The translations under genes and the position numbers were made by a program. A stretch of DNA of 64,000 bases. Origin: Massilibacteroides vaginae (GTDB lineage Bacteria > Bacteroidota > Bacteroidia > Bacteroidales > Tannerellaceae). This document shows, piece after piece, positions 51,628 to 61,214 of this stretch (position 1 is its first letter; each line of letters starts with the position of its first letter). Under the pieces are notes generated by a model that was not told the origin of the DNA, searched no databases, and saw only the letters and a list, made by a program, of their open reading frames with translations. The DNA lies in contig NZ_FXDJ01000009.1 of NCBI RefSeq assembly GCF_900178525.1, positions 248,001-312,000 on the forward strand, written 5' to 3'.

Positions 51628-54600
51628 TATTTTACGATTTTAGTATCCTGTTTTCTGTAAACGAGCCAATAAGAAACAGGCAGGATTGTTAATATAAAGA
51701 CCATGGAGAATAGTGCTCCGAAACAGATGATAGCTGCCATTGGTCCCCAGAGAGGGCTTCCAACAACCAACATCGTAATTACACCAACTGAAGCGGCTAC
51801 CGAAGTCAATACAATTGGCCTCATCCTTCTTTTTCCAGCTTCCAATGCAGCTTCTTTTACTGTCATTTTCTCGTTTTTTCTAAGCTTATCAGCATAGTCA
51901 AAAAGGATAATACCATTCCTCATTACAATACCGATTAGACATACGAATCCCAGAACTGAAGTCATTCCGAATTCAAATCCGGTTACCCATATTCCAAATG
52001 CGGCACCGAAAAAACAGAGTACGGTTGATGCCAGCGTCAGGTTGGCCAGACTGATTTTCTTGTAGTGAAAAACAAGTACAAAATAGATGATGAATATGGC
52101 TATCAACAGAGCAATAAGCGTTTGCGGAACTGACTCTTCATTTGATTCTGAAACACCACCATATTTAACTTCAACATTCTTATAGTCATCTTTTTTAAGA
52201 AGGGAATCTACCAAGGTACTTACCTTAGGAAATATATCATTTGGATTTACATTTCGCTTAAGATCGGCAAGTACAGACATCGTATAAATGCCATTGCGTG
52301 TGTTTATCTGTCCATCTCTCCAAGCAGGCGAAACTTCGGCAACTTGATTCAACGGTACAGATACACCAGCCATGTTTGGCACATATATATCACCTAAACG
52401 ATTAAGTTGCCTTAGGCTGTCTACTTCACCTCTCAACGTGATATTCATCTTGTAGTCATCCTCCCAAACATTTGTTATATCAAAGCCTTTATTAATCACA
52501 CCAAGTTCCTGTGCCACAGAATTGTTAGAGATTCCCTGACGATTAGCAAGTTGTTGGTCTATATTTATCTGTACCGACGACGATGGATTTTCTGCATCGT
52601 TATGTACCCAAAGGAATTCATCCATTTTAGATAAATCACGGATCAGCTCTTTAGACATGGATTTCAATGTGGTTTCATCGGCACCTGTCAATCTTACTTC
52701 TATAGGATAGCGTACTACCTCATTATCTAGCTGCTTAAAGAAAACATAAGCTCTCGGGAAATGAAAGGCATATTTGTCTGCATATTCATTCAGTATTTCT
52801 TCTGTAGCTTTATTTGATTTGGTGTTAACAATAAATTGAGCGTAGTTTTTCGAAGGCATATTGGGTGAATAACCTGAATGGAAACGAGGGGAGCTTGCTC
52901 CGATAAAAGAAGTAATGGATAGTACCCTATCATCTTTTTTCAAGACTTTTTCCAGACTGTCAGCCACTTTTTCGGTTTGAACCAAAGAATTGCCCTGTGG
53001 AAGATAAATTTCTACTGCAAATAGATCACGTTCAGCAATAGGCATCATTCTCATCTTGGCATTTCCCAGCATTAACATAGCCAACACCACAGAAGTAATT
53101 AAGATAGATAGGGTTAATACCGGACGTTTAAAGAATACCGGAAGAAGCTTATCATAACCTGACTGAATTCGGTCAAGAAAACTTTTCTTGGTGTCTTCCT
53201 TATCTTTATGCAAACCTTTTTTTATCAGGATATACTGCATAAAAGGAATGATAAACAAGGCTACTGCAAGAGAAACAAAGAGTGTGATTGTAAGCGTCCA
53301 CGGGTAAGAAAACATAAAGTCTTTATTCGGTCCTTTCAGTGTGATAAGAAAGGGGAAGAACGTAACGCTAATGATAAGTGTTGCAGAAACCAGAGATTTG
53401 AAATACTCTCCCGCACCTGCAATTGATGCATGCCAGCGGGACATGCCCTCATCAAGATGCTCAATGTAGCTATCTACTATAACGATACAGTCATCTACGA
53501 TAAGACCGAGTACAACTATGAGTGCTGCAAACGTAACAACATTTAATTCGAAACCTGCTGCATACATAATTCCCAATGAGATAAAAATCGTAATGGGAAT
53601 AGAAGTAGCTGCTACTGCTGCAACACGTACGGGCATAAAAAATACAGTAACAAGTACAACCGAGATTATGGCTATAAGCATCTCGATCAGAAACTCATCG
53701 ACTGATTTTTGTACAACTTTTGATTGATCGACAATGGTACTGATTTTAACATCGGAAGGAAGTTTGGCTCCTTCCTCTAAAAGGATGGAGTTTAATTCCT
53801 TTCCGAAACGGGTAATATCATTCCCTGTCTGCATTTCGACAGACATCAACAAGCACTTTTTTCCGTTATTCTTGATAAAATTATCTGGTGTAGGATATTC
53901 TCTCACAATATTCGCTACATCCTTTAACCGAAGTATATCCGTTTGTCCATCACCCCTGATAATTTGATTGGCAATGTTCTGTTCGGTCTGATTCGCAGTA
54001 TTTAGATAGATTGGGACTGACATATCTCCGTTATCTATATCACCTGCATACCCTTTCAGTCCTTGTGTATAGAGTACTTCTCCGATTTCCTGAACCTGAA
54101 TGCCATTTTTTGCCATTTTTCCTTTATCTAGATAGATGGCTATCCTTTCTTTCTGCTCTCCTGATTTTGTCAACTTTGAAACTTCGGGTACCTGTCTTAG
54201 TCTCGATTCTATTTTCTCCAAATAGCCTTCAAGCTGTCGGTAAGTTTTACTTTCGGACTCGACTGAAAACAGTAAAGCTGAAGTTTCACCGAACTCTGAA
54301 TCTACTACCAGCGCCAATACCTCGGGAGGCAGTTCCTGTTTAAGTTCATTTAAGCCGTGTCTTATTTTTGCCCATACCTCATCCTTGTTTTTTACATAAT
54401 CATTCAAGGTAATGTAAACGTAAACAATACCGTCTTTAGACTGTGAATAGGTAGCCTTTCTTTTTACTTCTTTATATTTGAAAAGATGTTCTTCCAAAGG
54501 TTTGGTCAGTTGTTTTGCGACCTGTTCTGAATTAGCTCCGGGGTATATTCCCGCAATAATCCCCTGATTTATATTTACAGTTGGATATTCCTGTTTGGGC

Positions 54601-54707
54601 ATATAGAGAAGCCCACCAATTCCCGCTAGTAGAAGTAACGCCGTTACTAAAAAGACAACTTTATGGTAACGCATAGCCCATGCTACTGCTTTAATATTAT
54701 TTGCCAT
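51627..54707 (-). CDS. RND family efflux transporter (AcrB-like)
   Basis: A 1026-residue inner-membrane proton-driven exporter of the HAE family. It shows 12 hydrophobic segments with two large periplasmic loops after TM1 and TM7. The proton-relay Asp pair of TM4 is in GLIVDDCIVIVD (about residue 405). The N-terminal part has MPKQEYPTVNINQGIIAG and YPGANSEQVAKQLTKPLEE, typical for the heavy-metal/hydrophobe branch of Bacteroidota RND pumps. It is complete. Substrates are unknown and could be lipophilic drugs or lipids. Confidence 0.94.
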   Translation of the reverse strand: MANNIKAVAWAMRYHKVVFLVTALLLLAGIGGLLYMPKQEYPTVNINQGIIAGIYPGANSEQVAKQLTKPLEEHLFKYKEVKRKATYSQSKDGIVYVYITLNDYVKNKDEVWAKIRHGLNELKQELPPEVLALVVDSEFGETSALLFSVESESKTYRQLEGYLEKIESRLRQVPEVSKLTKSGEQKERIAIYLDKGKMAKNGIQVQEIGEVLYTQGLKGYAGDIDNGDMSVPIYLNTANQTEQNIANQIIRGDGQTDILRLKDVANIVREYPTPDNFIKNNGKKCLLMSVEMQTGNDITRFGKELNSILLEEGAKLPSDVKISTIVDQSKVVQKSVDEFLIEMLIAIISVVLVTVFFMPVRVAAVAATSIPITIFISLGIMYAAGFELNVVTFAALIVVLGLIVDDCIVIVDSYIEHLDEGMSRWHASIAGAGEYFKSLVSATLIISVTFFPFLITLKGPNKDFMFSYPWTLTITLFVSLAVALFIIPFMQYILIKKGLHKDKEDTKKSFLDRIQSGYDKLLPVFFKRPVLTLSILITSVVLAMLMLGNAKMRMMPIAERDLFAVEIYLPQGNSLVQTEKVADSLEKVLKKDDRVLSITSFIGASSPRFHSGYSPNMPSKNYAQFIVNTKSNKATEEILNEYADKYAFHFPRAYVFFKQLDNEVVRYPIEVRLTGADETTLKSMSKELIRDLSKMDEFLWVHNDAENPSSSVQINIDQQLANRQGISNNSVAQELGVINKGFDITNVWEDDYKMNITLRGEVDSLRQLNRLGDIYVPNMAGVSVPLNQVAEVSPAWRDGQINTRNGIYTMSVLADLKRNVNPNDIFPKVSTLVDSLLKKDDYKNVEVKYGGVSESNEESVPQTLIALLIAIFIIYFVLVFHYKKISLANLTLASTVLCFFGAAFGIWVTGFEFGMTSVLGFVCLIGIVMRNGIILFDYADKLRKNEKMTVKEAALEAGKRRMRPIVLTSVAASVGVITMLVVGSPLWGPMAAIICFGALFSMVFILTILPVSYWLVYRKQDTKIVK

Positions 54708-54725
54708 TTCTTATAGTTCAAGTTT

Positions 54726-55751
54726 TTAGTTAACGATAACTTTAGATCCTTCAAAGATTTTTTGAAAACCTTCGGTAACAATCCGGTCTCCTTCTCCAAT
54801 ACCTTCTAAGACAACCACGCCATCTGAAGTCAGTTCTCCTATTTTCACTGTTTGTTTTGACACAGTATTGTCTTTACTGACCTTCCACACATACCGTTCA
54901 TTCCTTGCAGAAATTTGAATTACAGAAATTGGAAGTGAATAGCCTGTCAAGTTATCCGATTTAAATGTAATGTTACAGTCCATCCCCGGAAGCAGTTCGT
55001 CGCTGCCATTTAGAATATCTACCTTAACCGTATATGCTCTGGAATATGGATTGGCCACAACTCCCTTCTCGATAATTTTTCCGGTATAAGTCTTATCCAG
55101 TGTCTTTAAGTAGATATTTGCATCATCACCGATTTTCAACTCTTTTATATCATTCTCGGGAACAGAAACTTTAACCCGTATTTTTTCTACTTTAAGTACT
55201 GTAAAAACCGGCATACCAGCAGCTACATTTGCACCCAGATCAATACCCTTGGTCCCGATTACTCCACTGTAAGGGGCATAGAGGTTACAGTCTTCTACAT
55301 CCTTTAGAGCAAGAGACTCTGCAGCTTCTGCCTGTTCAAGAATAGATTGAGCTTCAATAATCTTGATCTCAGGTAAACTCTTGTTATCATAAATAATCTT
55401 AAGTCTCTGATAGGCATCCTTAGCTTGCTTTTTCTGGGACTTTGCTACCTCATAAGCCTTTTGGTAACGGCCTTTATCCAAAGTTGCTAAGAGTTGACCT
55501 GCATTGACCTTACTTCCTTCGGAAACAAGTATCTGCTTTACATTTCCAGCAACCTGAAAACTTAGCTGGGTCTGCGCAGACTCTTCGACGGAACCGATAT
55601 ACTTTCTCTGTCCGTCAATATCATTCAGTGCAATCAATACTGCCTTTACTGGAATCTGCTGTTCATTTTGGATTTCCTTTTCTTTGTTCTTACAGCTTGT
55701 AATGAGAAAAAGGATAAAAGAGGCGATTGCTAAATAGTTTCTAATTTTCAT
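54726..55751 (-). CDS. RND efflux periplasmic adaptor lipoprotein
   Basis: A 341-residue membrane fusion protein anchored as a lipoprotein (lipobox FLITSCKNK). The lipoyl halves are seen in QVAGNVKQILVSEGSKVNAG and YAPYSGVIGTKGIDLGANVAAG. Between them is a helical hairpin (about 100-150). A beta-barrel and membrane-proximal domain follow. It is first in the pump operon, 18 bp before the RND gene. Confidence 0.93.
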   Translation of the reverse strand: MKIRNYLAIASFILFLITSCKNKEKEIQNEQQIPVKAVLIALNDIDGQRKYIGSVEESAQTQLSFQVAGNVKQILVSEGSKVNAGQLLATLDKGRYQKAYEVAKSQKKQAKDAYQRLKIIYDNKSLPEIKIIEAQSILEQAEAAESLALKDVEDCNLYAPYSGVIGTKGIDLGANVAAGMPVFTVLKVEKIRVKVSVPENDIKELKIGDDANIYLKTLDKTYTGKIIEKGVVANPYSRAYTVKVDILNGSDELLPGMDCNITFKSDNLTGYSLPISVIQISARNERYVWKVSKDNTVSKQTVKIGELTSDGVVVLEGIGEGDRIVTEGFQKIFEGSKVIVN

Positions 55752-55843
55752 ACCGATTAATTCAATATTTTAACATTGCAAAGTTCCGTTCTACAGCATA
55801 TATTAAAAAGGTCACACATTCCTAATTTATAGTCAGATGGTAC

Positions 55844-55851
55844 TATTTTTG
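55844..55851 (+). promoter_or_regulatory. -7 box of the divergent AraC gene
   Basis: TATTTTTG matches TAnnTTTG in the roughly 150-bp region shared by the divergent RND operon and AraC gene. It supports translation from the ATG pair at 55909-55914 rather than from the TTG at 55870. Confidence 0.4.
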
Positions 55852-55908
55852 GAATAATAGACGGATAAATTGAAAAAAAATGGTTTATTTGTCTTAAAAG
55901 ATAATGTG

Positions 55909-56781
55909 ATGATGAAACAAAAAACTATTTACACCTTGGAAGTTTCACACCTGAATTTGGCGGATGATAATCTGAGGAACGATTTTGCGATATCAGATAC
56001 AAGTGAAGATATTATTGGAATAACGCTCGAACATCCGGTAAAGATTAATTCCTTACTTGTTGGTATATGTATAAAAGGGAACGGTAATATGAAAGTCAAC
56101 TTAAAATCTGTTCCGCTATCTGAAAGAGACGTCATAGCACTCTCTCCCGGCACTATCATCCAATATGTGCCAGAAGAAATAAGCAGTGATTTTATGATGA
56201 AATATATGTCAATATCTCTTGAGTTCGTCGCTGCTTTCGATGCTTCATATCTCTATCCCGATGCAAGACAGACGTCTTATTTTAAAGCCGATATTGAAGA
56301 ATATAATATATTATTAAAGCTTTATGATAATCTGCTTGAAAAATATAATCGGAAAGATAATTTGTTCAGAAGACAGATCATACAGCATTCATTATTGTCA
56401 GGCATGTACGAGTTTGCGCTGATTGAAAAAAACCATACATATTTAAATACCGAAGGCCTGACAAAAAAGGAAAAACTAGTTTGGGAGTTCTATCAGCTCT
56501 TATTTAAACACTACAAGAATGAAAAAGACACATTGTTCTATGCCGAAAAGCTATTATTATCGACCAAATACTTATCGACGATCATAAAACAACAGACAGG
56601 AAAGACGGTCAACGAATGGGTCTTTGAATATATTATAGCGGAAGCAAAGGCTCTTATTAAATCTTCAAAAATTACCATTAAAGAATTGGCAGAACATTTT
56701 AACTATGCTGATGCCACATCATTTGGTAAATTCTTCAAAAAACAAGTAGGTATGACACCAAATGAATACAGAAAAAATTAA
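55909..56781 (+). CDS. AraC family regulator of the RND operon
   Basis: About 290 residues with a ligand domain and a C-terminal AraC helix-turn-helix pair (LLLSTKYLSTIIKQQTGKTV and FNYADATSFGKFFKKQVG, then MTPNEYRKN). It is divergent from the RND adaptor gene, a common layout in which the regulator activates the pump operon. The start at 55909 is favoured by the position of the -7 box. Confidence 0.9.
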   Translation: MMKQKTIYTLEVSHLNLADDNLRNDFAISDTSEDIIGITLEHPVKINSLLVGICIKGNGNMKVNLKSVPLSERDVIALSPGTIIQYVPEEISSDFMMKYMSISLEFVAAFDASYLYPDARQTSYFKADIEEYNILLKLYDNLLEKYNRKDNLFRRQIIQHSLLSGMYEFALIEKNHTYLNTEGLTKKEKLVWEFYQLLFKHYKNEKDTLFYAEKLLLSTKYLSTIIKQQTGKTVNEWVFEYIIAEAKALIKSSKITIKELAEHFNYADATSFGKFFKKQVGMTPNEYRKN

Positions 56782-56875
56782 TAAGGCTAATAGAAGGATA
56801 TTAATAAAATGATAGTTGCCCCCCCAAATTGTGTTTTTAGTGGTCTATTACTATAGATAACCTAATTAAAAGAAA

Positions 56876-58084
56876 ATGGAAAAAAAATGTATGATTATCG
56901 TGACAATTTTGCTTTTAGTAGTAATGGCTACTCCAATAAAAGCAATTGGGCAAATTGTTGTTGAGGAACAGTCAACTACTTACCTCTATAATGCAATAAA
57001 ATCTGAAACAGATCCAATTAGCATTGAAAAAATGCTTGTTCAAATGGAAAAGCAGTCTGCATCGGAACCAAGAGATGCCATGATATTAGATGCTGGCCGA
57101 TACATAGCCGCTAAAGCTTATGCCCACGCAGGAGATGCTCAGAAGGCAAACTACTGGATGAATAAGATTAATAATAAAAGTTGGAAGACAAGCAGTTTAT
57201 CTACAGTTACTCGAGCTCTTATCGAAGCTGGGATGCTGAATGATGCTGAAGAACTTGTAAAGCCTTTTTTGGGTCAAACTGGATCAAACAACTTTCACTA
57301 CGGTTTGATTCTCTATAAACGTAAGGAGTTTAAAGCTGCATTGGAGTATCTAAAGCCTAATAATGAAGACAAGTCTGATTTTTTAAGTGCAGATGCTGAA
57401 ATTTATCCTTTCGCACTGATCGAAGCTGATAAACAGCTGGATGCTTTCAATGAAGTTAATAGATTACTGAAAATTTCGGCAAATAGAAGTGATAGATTCA
57501 AAGATGCTTCAAGAAAGTTATTTCAAAATAAATATGGTGACGAGATACGCTATGAATTTCTGCTCGATTCTATGGAAACTGTGGACCATAATAGCACATT
57601 GACAAAAATAGCAAAAATGGAGACTAACCAATTGGCTCCAGATTTTGAACTTAAAGATTTAAACGGAAAAAGCGTTTCGTTAAAAAGTCTAAAGGGTAAA
57701 ATCGTTATCTTAGACTTTTGGGCTACTTGGTGCCAGCCTTGCATAGCCTCTTTCCCGGGTATGCAGAAGGCCGTAGATTACTACAAAAACGATGATAGCG
57801 TTGTTTTTATGTTTATTCATACCCAAGAAAAAAGCCCAAATGCTGCTGATGATGCTAAAAAGATGCTAATTGCAAGGGGAAACCGATTTGATGTTTACAT
57901 GGATTTAAAGGACGAGGTTCTTGGAAAAAGCCCTGTTTCAGCTGCCTATAAAATTTCTGGACTTCCTGCTAAATTCTTTATTGACAAGAATGGTTTTATA
58001 CGTTACAAAAACGTTGGTTATATAGGTGTGGATGAAGCTATACCTGAAATCAAAACCATTGTGGATAAATTAAAAGCGGAATAA
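56876..58084 (+). CDS. TlpA-like thiol-disulfide oxidoreductase with N-terminal helical repeats
   Basis: A 402-residue exported protein: signal peptide, a helical TPR-like region (about 30-240), and a C-terminal thioredoxin domain with FWATWCQPC (Cys286 and Cys289) and a cis-proline region SGLPAKFFID. It would act as a periplasmic reductase or cytochrome/protein thiol redox partner. It is co-oriented with the AraC gene, 94 bp downstream. Many conjugative elements of Bacteroidota carry such TlpA genes beside efflux pumps. The target protein is unknown. Confidence 0.88.
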   Translation: MEKKCMIIVTILLLVVMATPIKAIGQIVVEEQSTTYLYNAIKSETDPISIEKMLVQMEKQSASEPRDAMILDAGRYIAAKAYAHAGDAQKANYWMNKINNKSWKTSSLSTVTRALIEAGMLNDAEELVKPFLGQTGSNNFHYGLILYKRKEFKAALEYLKPNNEDKSDFLSADAEIYPFALIEADKQLDAFNEVNRLLKISANRSDRFKDASRKLFQNKYGDEIRYEFLLDSMETVDHNSTLTKIAKMETNQLAPDFELKDLNGKSVSLKSLKGKIVILDFWATWCQPCIASFPGMQKAVDYYKNDDSVVFMFIHTQEKSPNAADDAKKMLIARGNRFDVYMDLKDEVLGKSPVSAAYKISGLPAKFFIDKNGFIRYKNVGYIGVDEAIPEIKTIVDKLKAE

Positions 58085-58324
58085 GCAACACACAATTCAC
58101 GCTGATATAGCGAAGTTAATGGGATTGAAATCGACAAAGATGTTCAATTGTTATTAGCATGTACGTATGACACCAAATTAATGTAAGTATTTCTAGTGAT
58201 CAAATGTGTATAGGGTCTTGTATGCAATGTCTTTAAGTCAGAATCATTTTTAATAGGTCCTATTTAATTTTCAATAATACCAATAGAATTTTCACTTAAT
58301 TAATCACCACTATCTATAAACAGT

Positions 58325-58744
58325 ATGAGAATTTTAATTATAGAAGATGAAGACTTAAATGCTCGTCGCCTAAAAAGATTGTTAGAAGAATTGGAACCTA
58401 ACTGTGAAATTTTGCAAATAATTGATACAGTTAAGGATGCAGTTTCCTGGTTAAATTTAAACAATTCACCAGATTTAATTACAATGGATATATGTTTGGC
58501 TGATGGGGTTAGTTTTTCCATATTCGATCAGTCAATTATTAAATGCCCGATAATATTTACAACTGCCTATGATGAATATACTTTTAGAGCATTTAGTAAT
58601 AATAGTGTAAGTATAGAATACTTAATGAAACCCATTCAGAAGGACGAACTTGCTGCTAGCTTAAATAAAATTAAACTATACCTCGGAAAGGAGGATTTAT
58701 TCCCTGTTTTTAATTCGAGAAATCTAAGAGGGGATTATAAATAA
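58325..58744 (+). CDS. Response regulator receiver domain, lacking output domain
   Basis: A 139-residue receiver domain of the LytTR type: acidic pocket EDED near residues 7-10, phospho-acceptor Asp in LITMDICLADG (about residue 55), TTAYDEYTFRAF and the Lys in EYLMKPIQKDEL. Full-length family members are about 240 residues with a C-terminal LytTR DNA-binding domain. Here only about 20 residues follow the receiver. No histidine kinase gene is nearby. It is either a natural single-domain regulator or a fragment. Confidence 0.8.
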   Translation: MRILIIEDEDLNARRLKRLLEELEPNCEILQIIDTVKDAVSWLNLNNSPDLITMDICLADGVSFSIFDQSIIKCPIIFTTAYDEYTFRAFSNNSVSIEYLMKPIQKDELAASLNKIKLYLGKEDLFPVFNSRNLRGDYK

Positions 58745-59106
58745 TCACTTTGTGTATCGTAATTTTTTGCCTGATTGAAGTTGTTAAATATTTTAAAATA
58801 TACCTCTTTTGTGTTCAGTATAAAAAAGTTTCTATTTTTTACAGATTTTGTATTTCCATCAGTCATAAAAATGAGGAATCACAAAAGAAATAGATTCGTC
58901 TAATGTCAAACCGTTTTCTATTAAAAAGGGAAAGAACAAAGTCATATAATAAAAATTTAAAAGCTACAGTAAATACCTCTATTTACTGTAGCTTGTTCTA
59001 AACAGAATAGTGCATCAATGATTCTAATAATTATTTATTCAGTATTATTAAAAGGTTGAAAAAAAGCTTAGTGAGCATTAACACTACTAAGAGAAGTGTA
59101 GTTTAT
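58745..59106. other. Intergenic stretch with terminator
   Basis: About 360 bp, strongly AT-rich, with no supported gene. The missing LytTR half of the upstream response regulator is not found here in any frame. A perfect hairpin at 58961-58994 is the only structured element. Confidence 0.5.
58961..58994. terminator. Bidirectional terminator hairpin
   Basis: AAGCTACAGTAAAT (58961-58974) pairs perfectly with ATTTACTGTAGCTT (58981-58994), with T-rich sequence on the right and A-rich on the left. It separates the cargo block from the mobilisation genes and could serve both strands. Confidence 0.75.
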
Positions 59107-61107
59107 CTATAGGTCTTTAAGTAAGTGCGTTAAATTAGAATCATTCTTGATTCGATCTATTTCATTTGCAATAATACCTATAACATCTTTCTTTACCTGC
59201 TTGTAATTAGCTTCAATTTGTTCTTTCATATTATCAGCTCCATGTGAATCGTTAAAAGATAAAATCTCTGGTATTTTTTTAAAAGCTTTGGTTTCGGCAG
59301 CAACTTTGTCGTTATCTACTACAATTTCAGAATGAAAAATCTTCTGTTCAATACGTTCGTCAAAATTGTCGGAAACAGCTCCCACGAACATTCCTTGTGT
59401 AAGTGTAGAAATCTTAGATGCAGGTATTAAGCTATCTAACTGTGTGGATATTGAAGTAGATTTATCATTCCTGTTAATTGTCAAGCTTTGACGTTTTTGC
59501 AACACTTTCCCGAAACGTTCCGAAAGATTTTTAGCAGTTTCTCCCACTACCTGACCACTAAAAATGTTACCGACAGTGTTCTGAATTACTTTAGCTTCTT
59601 TATCTCCATAATCACGGATTAATTGAGAATAGTCTTGAAAGCCTAAACATACTGCCACTTTATTACTTCTGGCCGTTGCAATCAGGTTATCCAATCCTCG
59701 AAAATAAATTGTCGGTAACTCATCGATGATGACAGAACTCTTTAACTGTCCTTTTTTATTAATGAGTTTCACAATTCTTGAATTATATAAACCCAATGCC
59801 GCTGAGTAAATATTTTGACGGTCTGGATTATTACCTACACATAAAATCTTAGGCTCCTTCGGATTGTTGATATCCAGAGAAAAGTCGTCACCGGTCATTA
59901 CCCAATATAATTGTGGAGAAATCATTCTTGATAATGGGATTTTAGCAGAAGCAATCTGTCCTTGCAGTTGGTCTTGTGCTCCGCCCTGCCAAGCATCCAT
60001 AAAGGGCGATAAATAATTTTCCAAATCAGGATAAGACGTCAGAATAGTGAATACATCAGAGTATTTTTTATTCAGTAATTCAATAGCGTGTGGAAAAGTG
60101 CAGTATTTGCCGCTGTCATAGATTTTCAGAAACCAGATGATTGCTGCCAGCAAAATAATTGGTGATTCAACGAAAAAATCCCCTTGCTTCTGGATCCAGC
60201 TTCTATTAAGATTCAACATAATCGTGTAAGCAGCTTCATAAGCATCAGAGATATCCGTCATAAAAACCGGGTTAAGTGGATTGCAACGATGACTTTTACG
60301 AGGATCATCAAAATTAATAACATAAAATTGAGGCTGTACCTTGTATTTATCTCGGTGTTTTAGTAAATGGTTATATGCAATAGTAGAAAGGTCGTCAAAT
60401 TTAAAATCATAGATATACATTGAAAACCCTTTTTCTATATGCTGTCTAATATAATTATTTACAACTGCGTATGATTTGCCTGAACCTGGCGTGCCTAATA
60501 CAATTGTTGCCCTGAAAGGATTCACTACGTTAATCCAGCCTTCATTCCACTTTCCCTTGTAATAAAATTTAGTAGGTAAGTTTACAGAATATTCGTTTTT
60601 CATCAGTTTGGTTTCTTGCTGAAAACTCTCATTCTCATTATTAAATACATCATCCATTAAATTCGTGCGGAGCAATCTGGTAATCCAGACACCCGCCTTC
60701 ATCAAAGAAATGTAACCTAATGCTGTAGTAAAAATGTAGAGAGATGTACCTATAAAGGGAGACAGTTTTAGTAAAGGTGTATTGAGAAAAAACAGAATAA
60801 AACCAATTACCAAGGCGGTGTTTATTTTTGTCCATGTTATTTTTTCGTTCTTTACACCTTTGGTTCCAAGACAGCTTAATGCCAGCAATACCAATGCGAA
60901 AATTTTGGTGTAAAGGTTGTGAGCAAAAAGCCCCGCCGTTCGGTTAAAGTTGGCTAATATTTTGCCTATTATTTCTAATGTCCAGCCACGCTCCAAAAAG
61001 AAACCAAAGCAGAACCAGTAAAAGTGCATCAGTACAATGATGATACTGACCGCACGCATGAAAGCCATAATCTTGGCTAAACCTCTTAAATCGTCTTCTC
61101 CTTGCAT
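59107..61107 (-). CDS. mobC: MobC/TraG-like type IV coupling protein
   Basis: A 666-residue conjugation coupling ATPase of the VirD4/TraG class. It links the relaxase-DNA complex to the type IV secretion channel at the inner membrane. Four hydrophobic segments lie in the first 150 residues. Walker A is LGTPGSGKSYAVVNNY (about residues 198-213), followed by YIYDFKFDDLS. Walker B is SVIIDELPTIYFRG, and the later GLDNLIATARSNKVAVCLG and QNTVGNIFSGQVVG are family motifs. It lies downstream of mobB with a 107-bp gap. The gene is complete. Confidence 0.93.
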   Translation of the reverse strand: MQGEDDLRGLAKIMAFMRAVSIIIVLMHFYWFCFGFFLERGWTLEIIGKILANFNRTAGLFAHNLYTKIFALVLLALSCLGTKGVKNEKITWTKINTALVIGFILFFLNTPLLKLSPFIGTSLYIFTTALGYISLMKAGVWITRLLRTNLMDDVFNNENESFQQETKLMKNEYSVNLPTKFYYKGKWNEGWINVVNPFRATIVLGTPGSGKSYAVVNNYIRQHIEKGFSMYIYDFKFDDLSTIAYNHLLKHRDKYKVQPQFYVINFDDPRKSHRCNPLNPVFMTDISDAYEAAYTIMLNLNRSWIQKQGDFFVESPIILLAAIIWFLKIYDSGKYCTFPHAIELLNKKYSDVFTILTSYPDLENYLSPFMDAWQGGAQDQLQGQIASAKIPLSRMISPQLYWVMTGDDFSLDINNPKEPKILCVGNNPDRQNIYSAALGLYNSRIVKLINKKGQLKSSVIIDELPTIYFRGLDNLIATARSNKVAVCLGFQDYSQLIRDYGDKEAKVIQNTVGNIFSGQVVGETAKNLSERFGKVLQKRQSLTINRNDKSTSISTQLDSLIPASKISTLTQGMFVGAVSDNFDERIEQKIFHSEIVVDNDKVAAETKAFKKIPEILSFNDSHGADNMKEQIEANYKQVKKDVIGIIANEIDRIKNDSNLTHLLKDL

Positions 61108-61214
61108 AATTTGTAATGATTAAAATGACAGAGAGTGAATTTAGAGTCTGTTCGGGTTGGTTTTGGATAAACGGTAACCGATGGCGTTCGGTGGCATTGT
61201 TTGGTTTGATGTTT

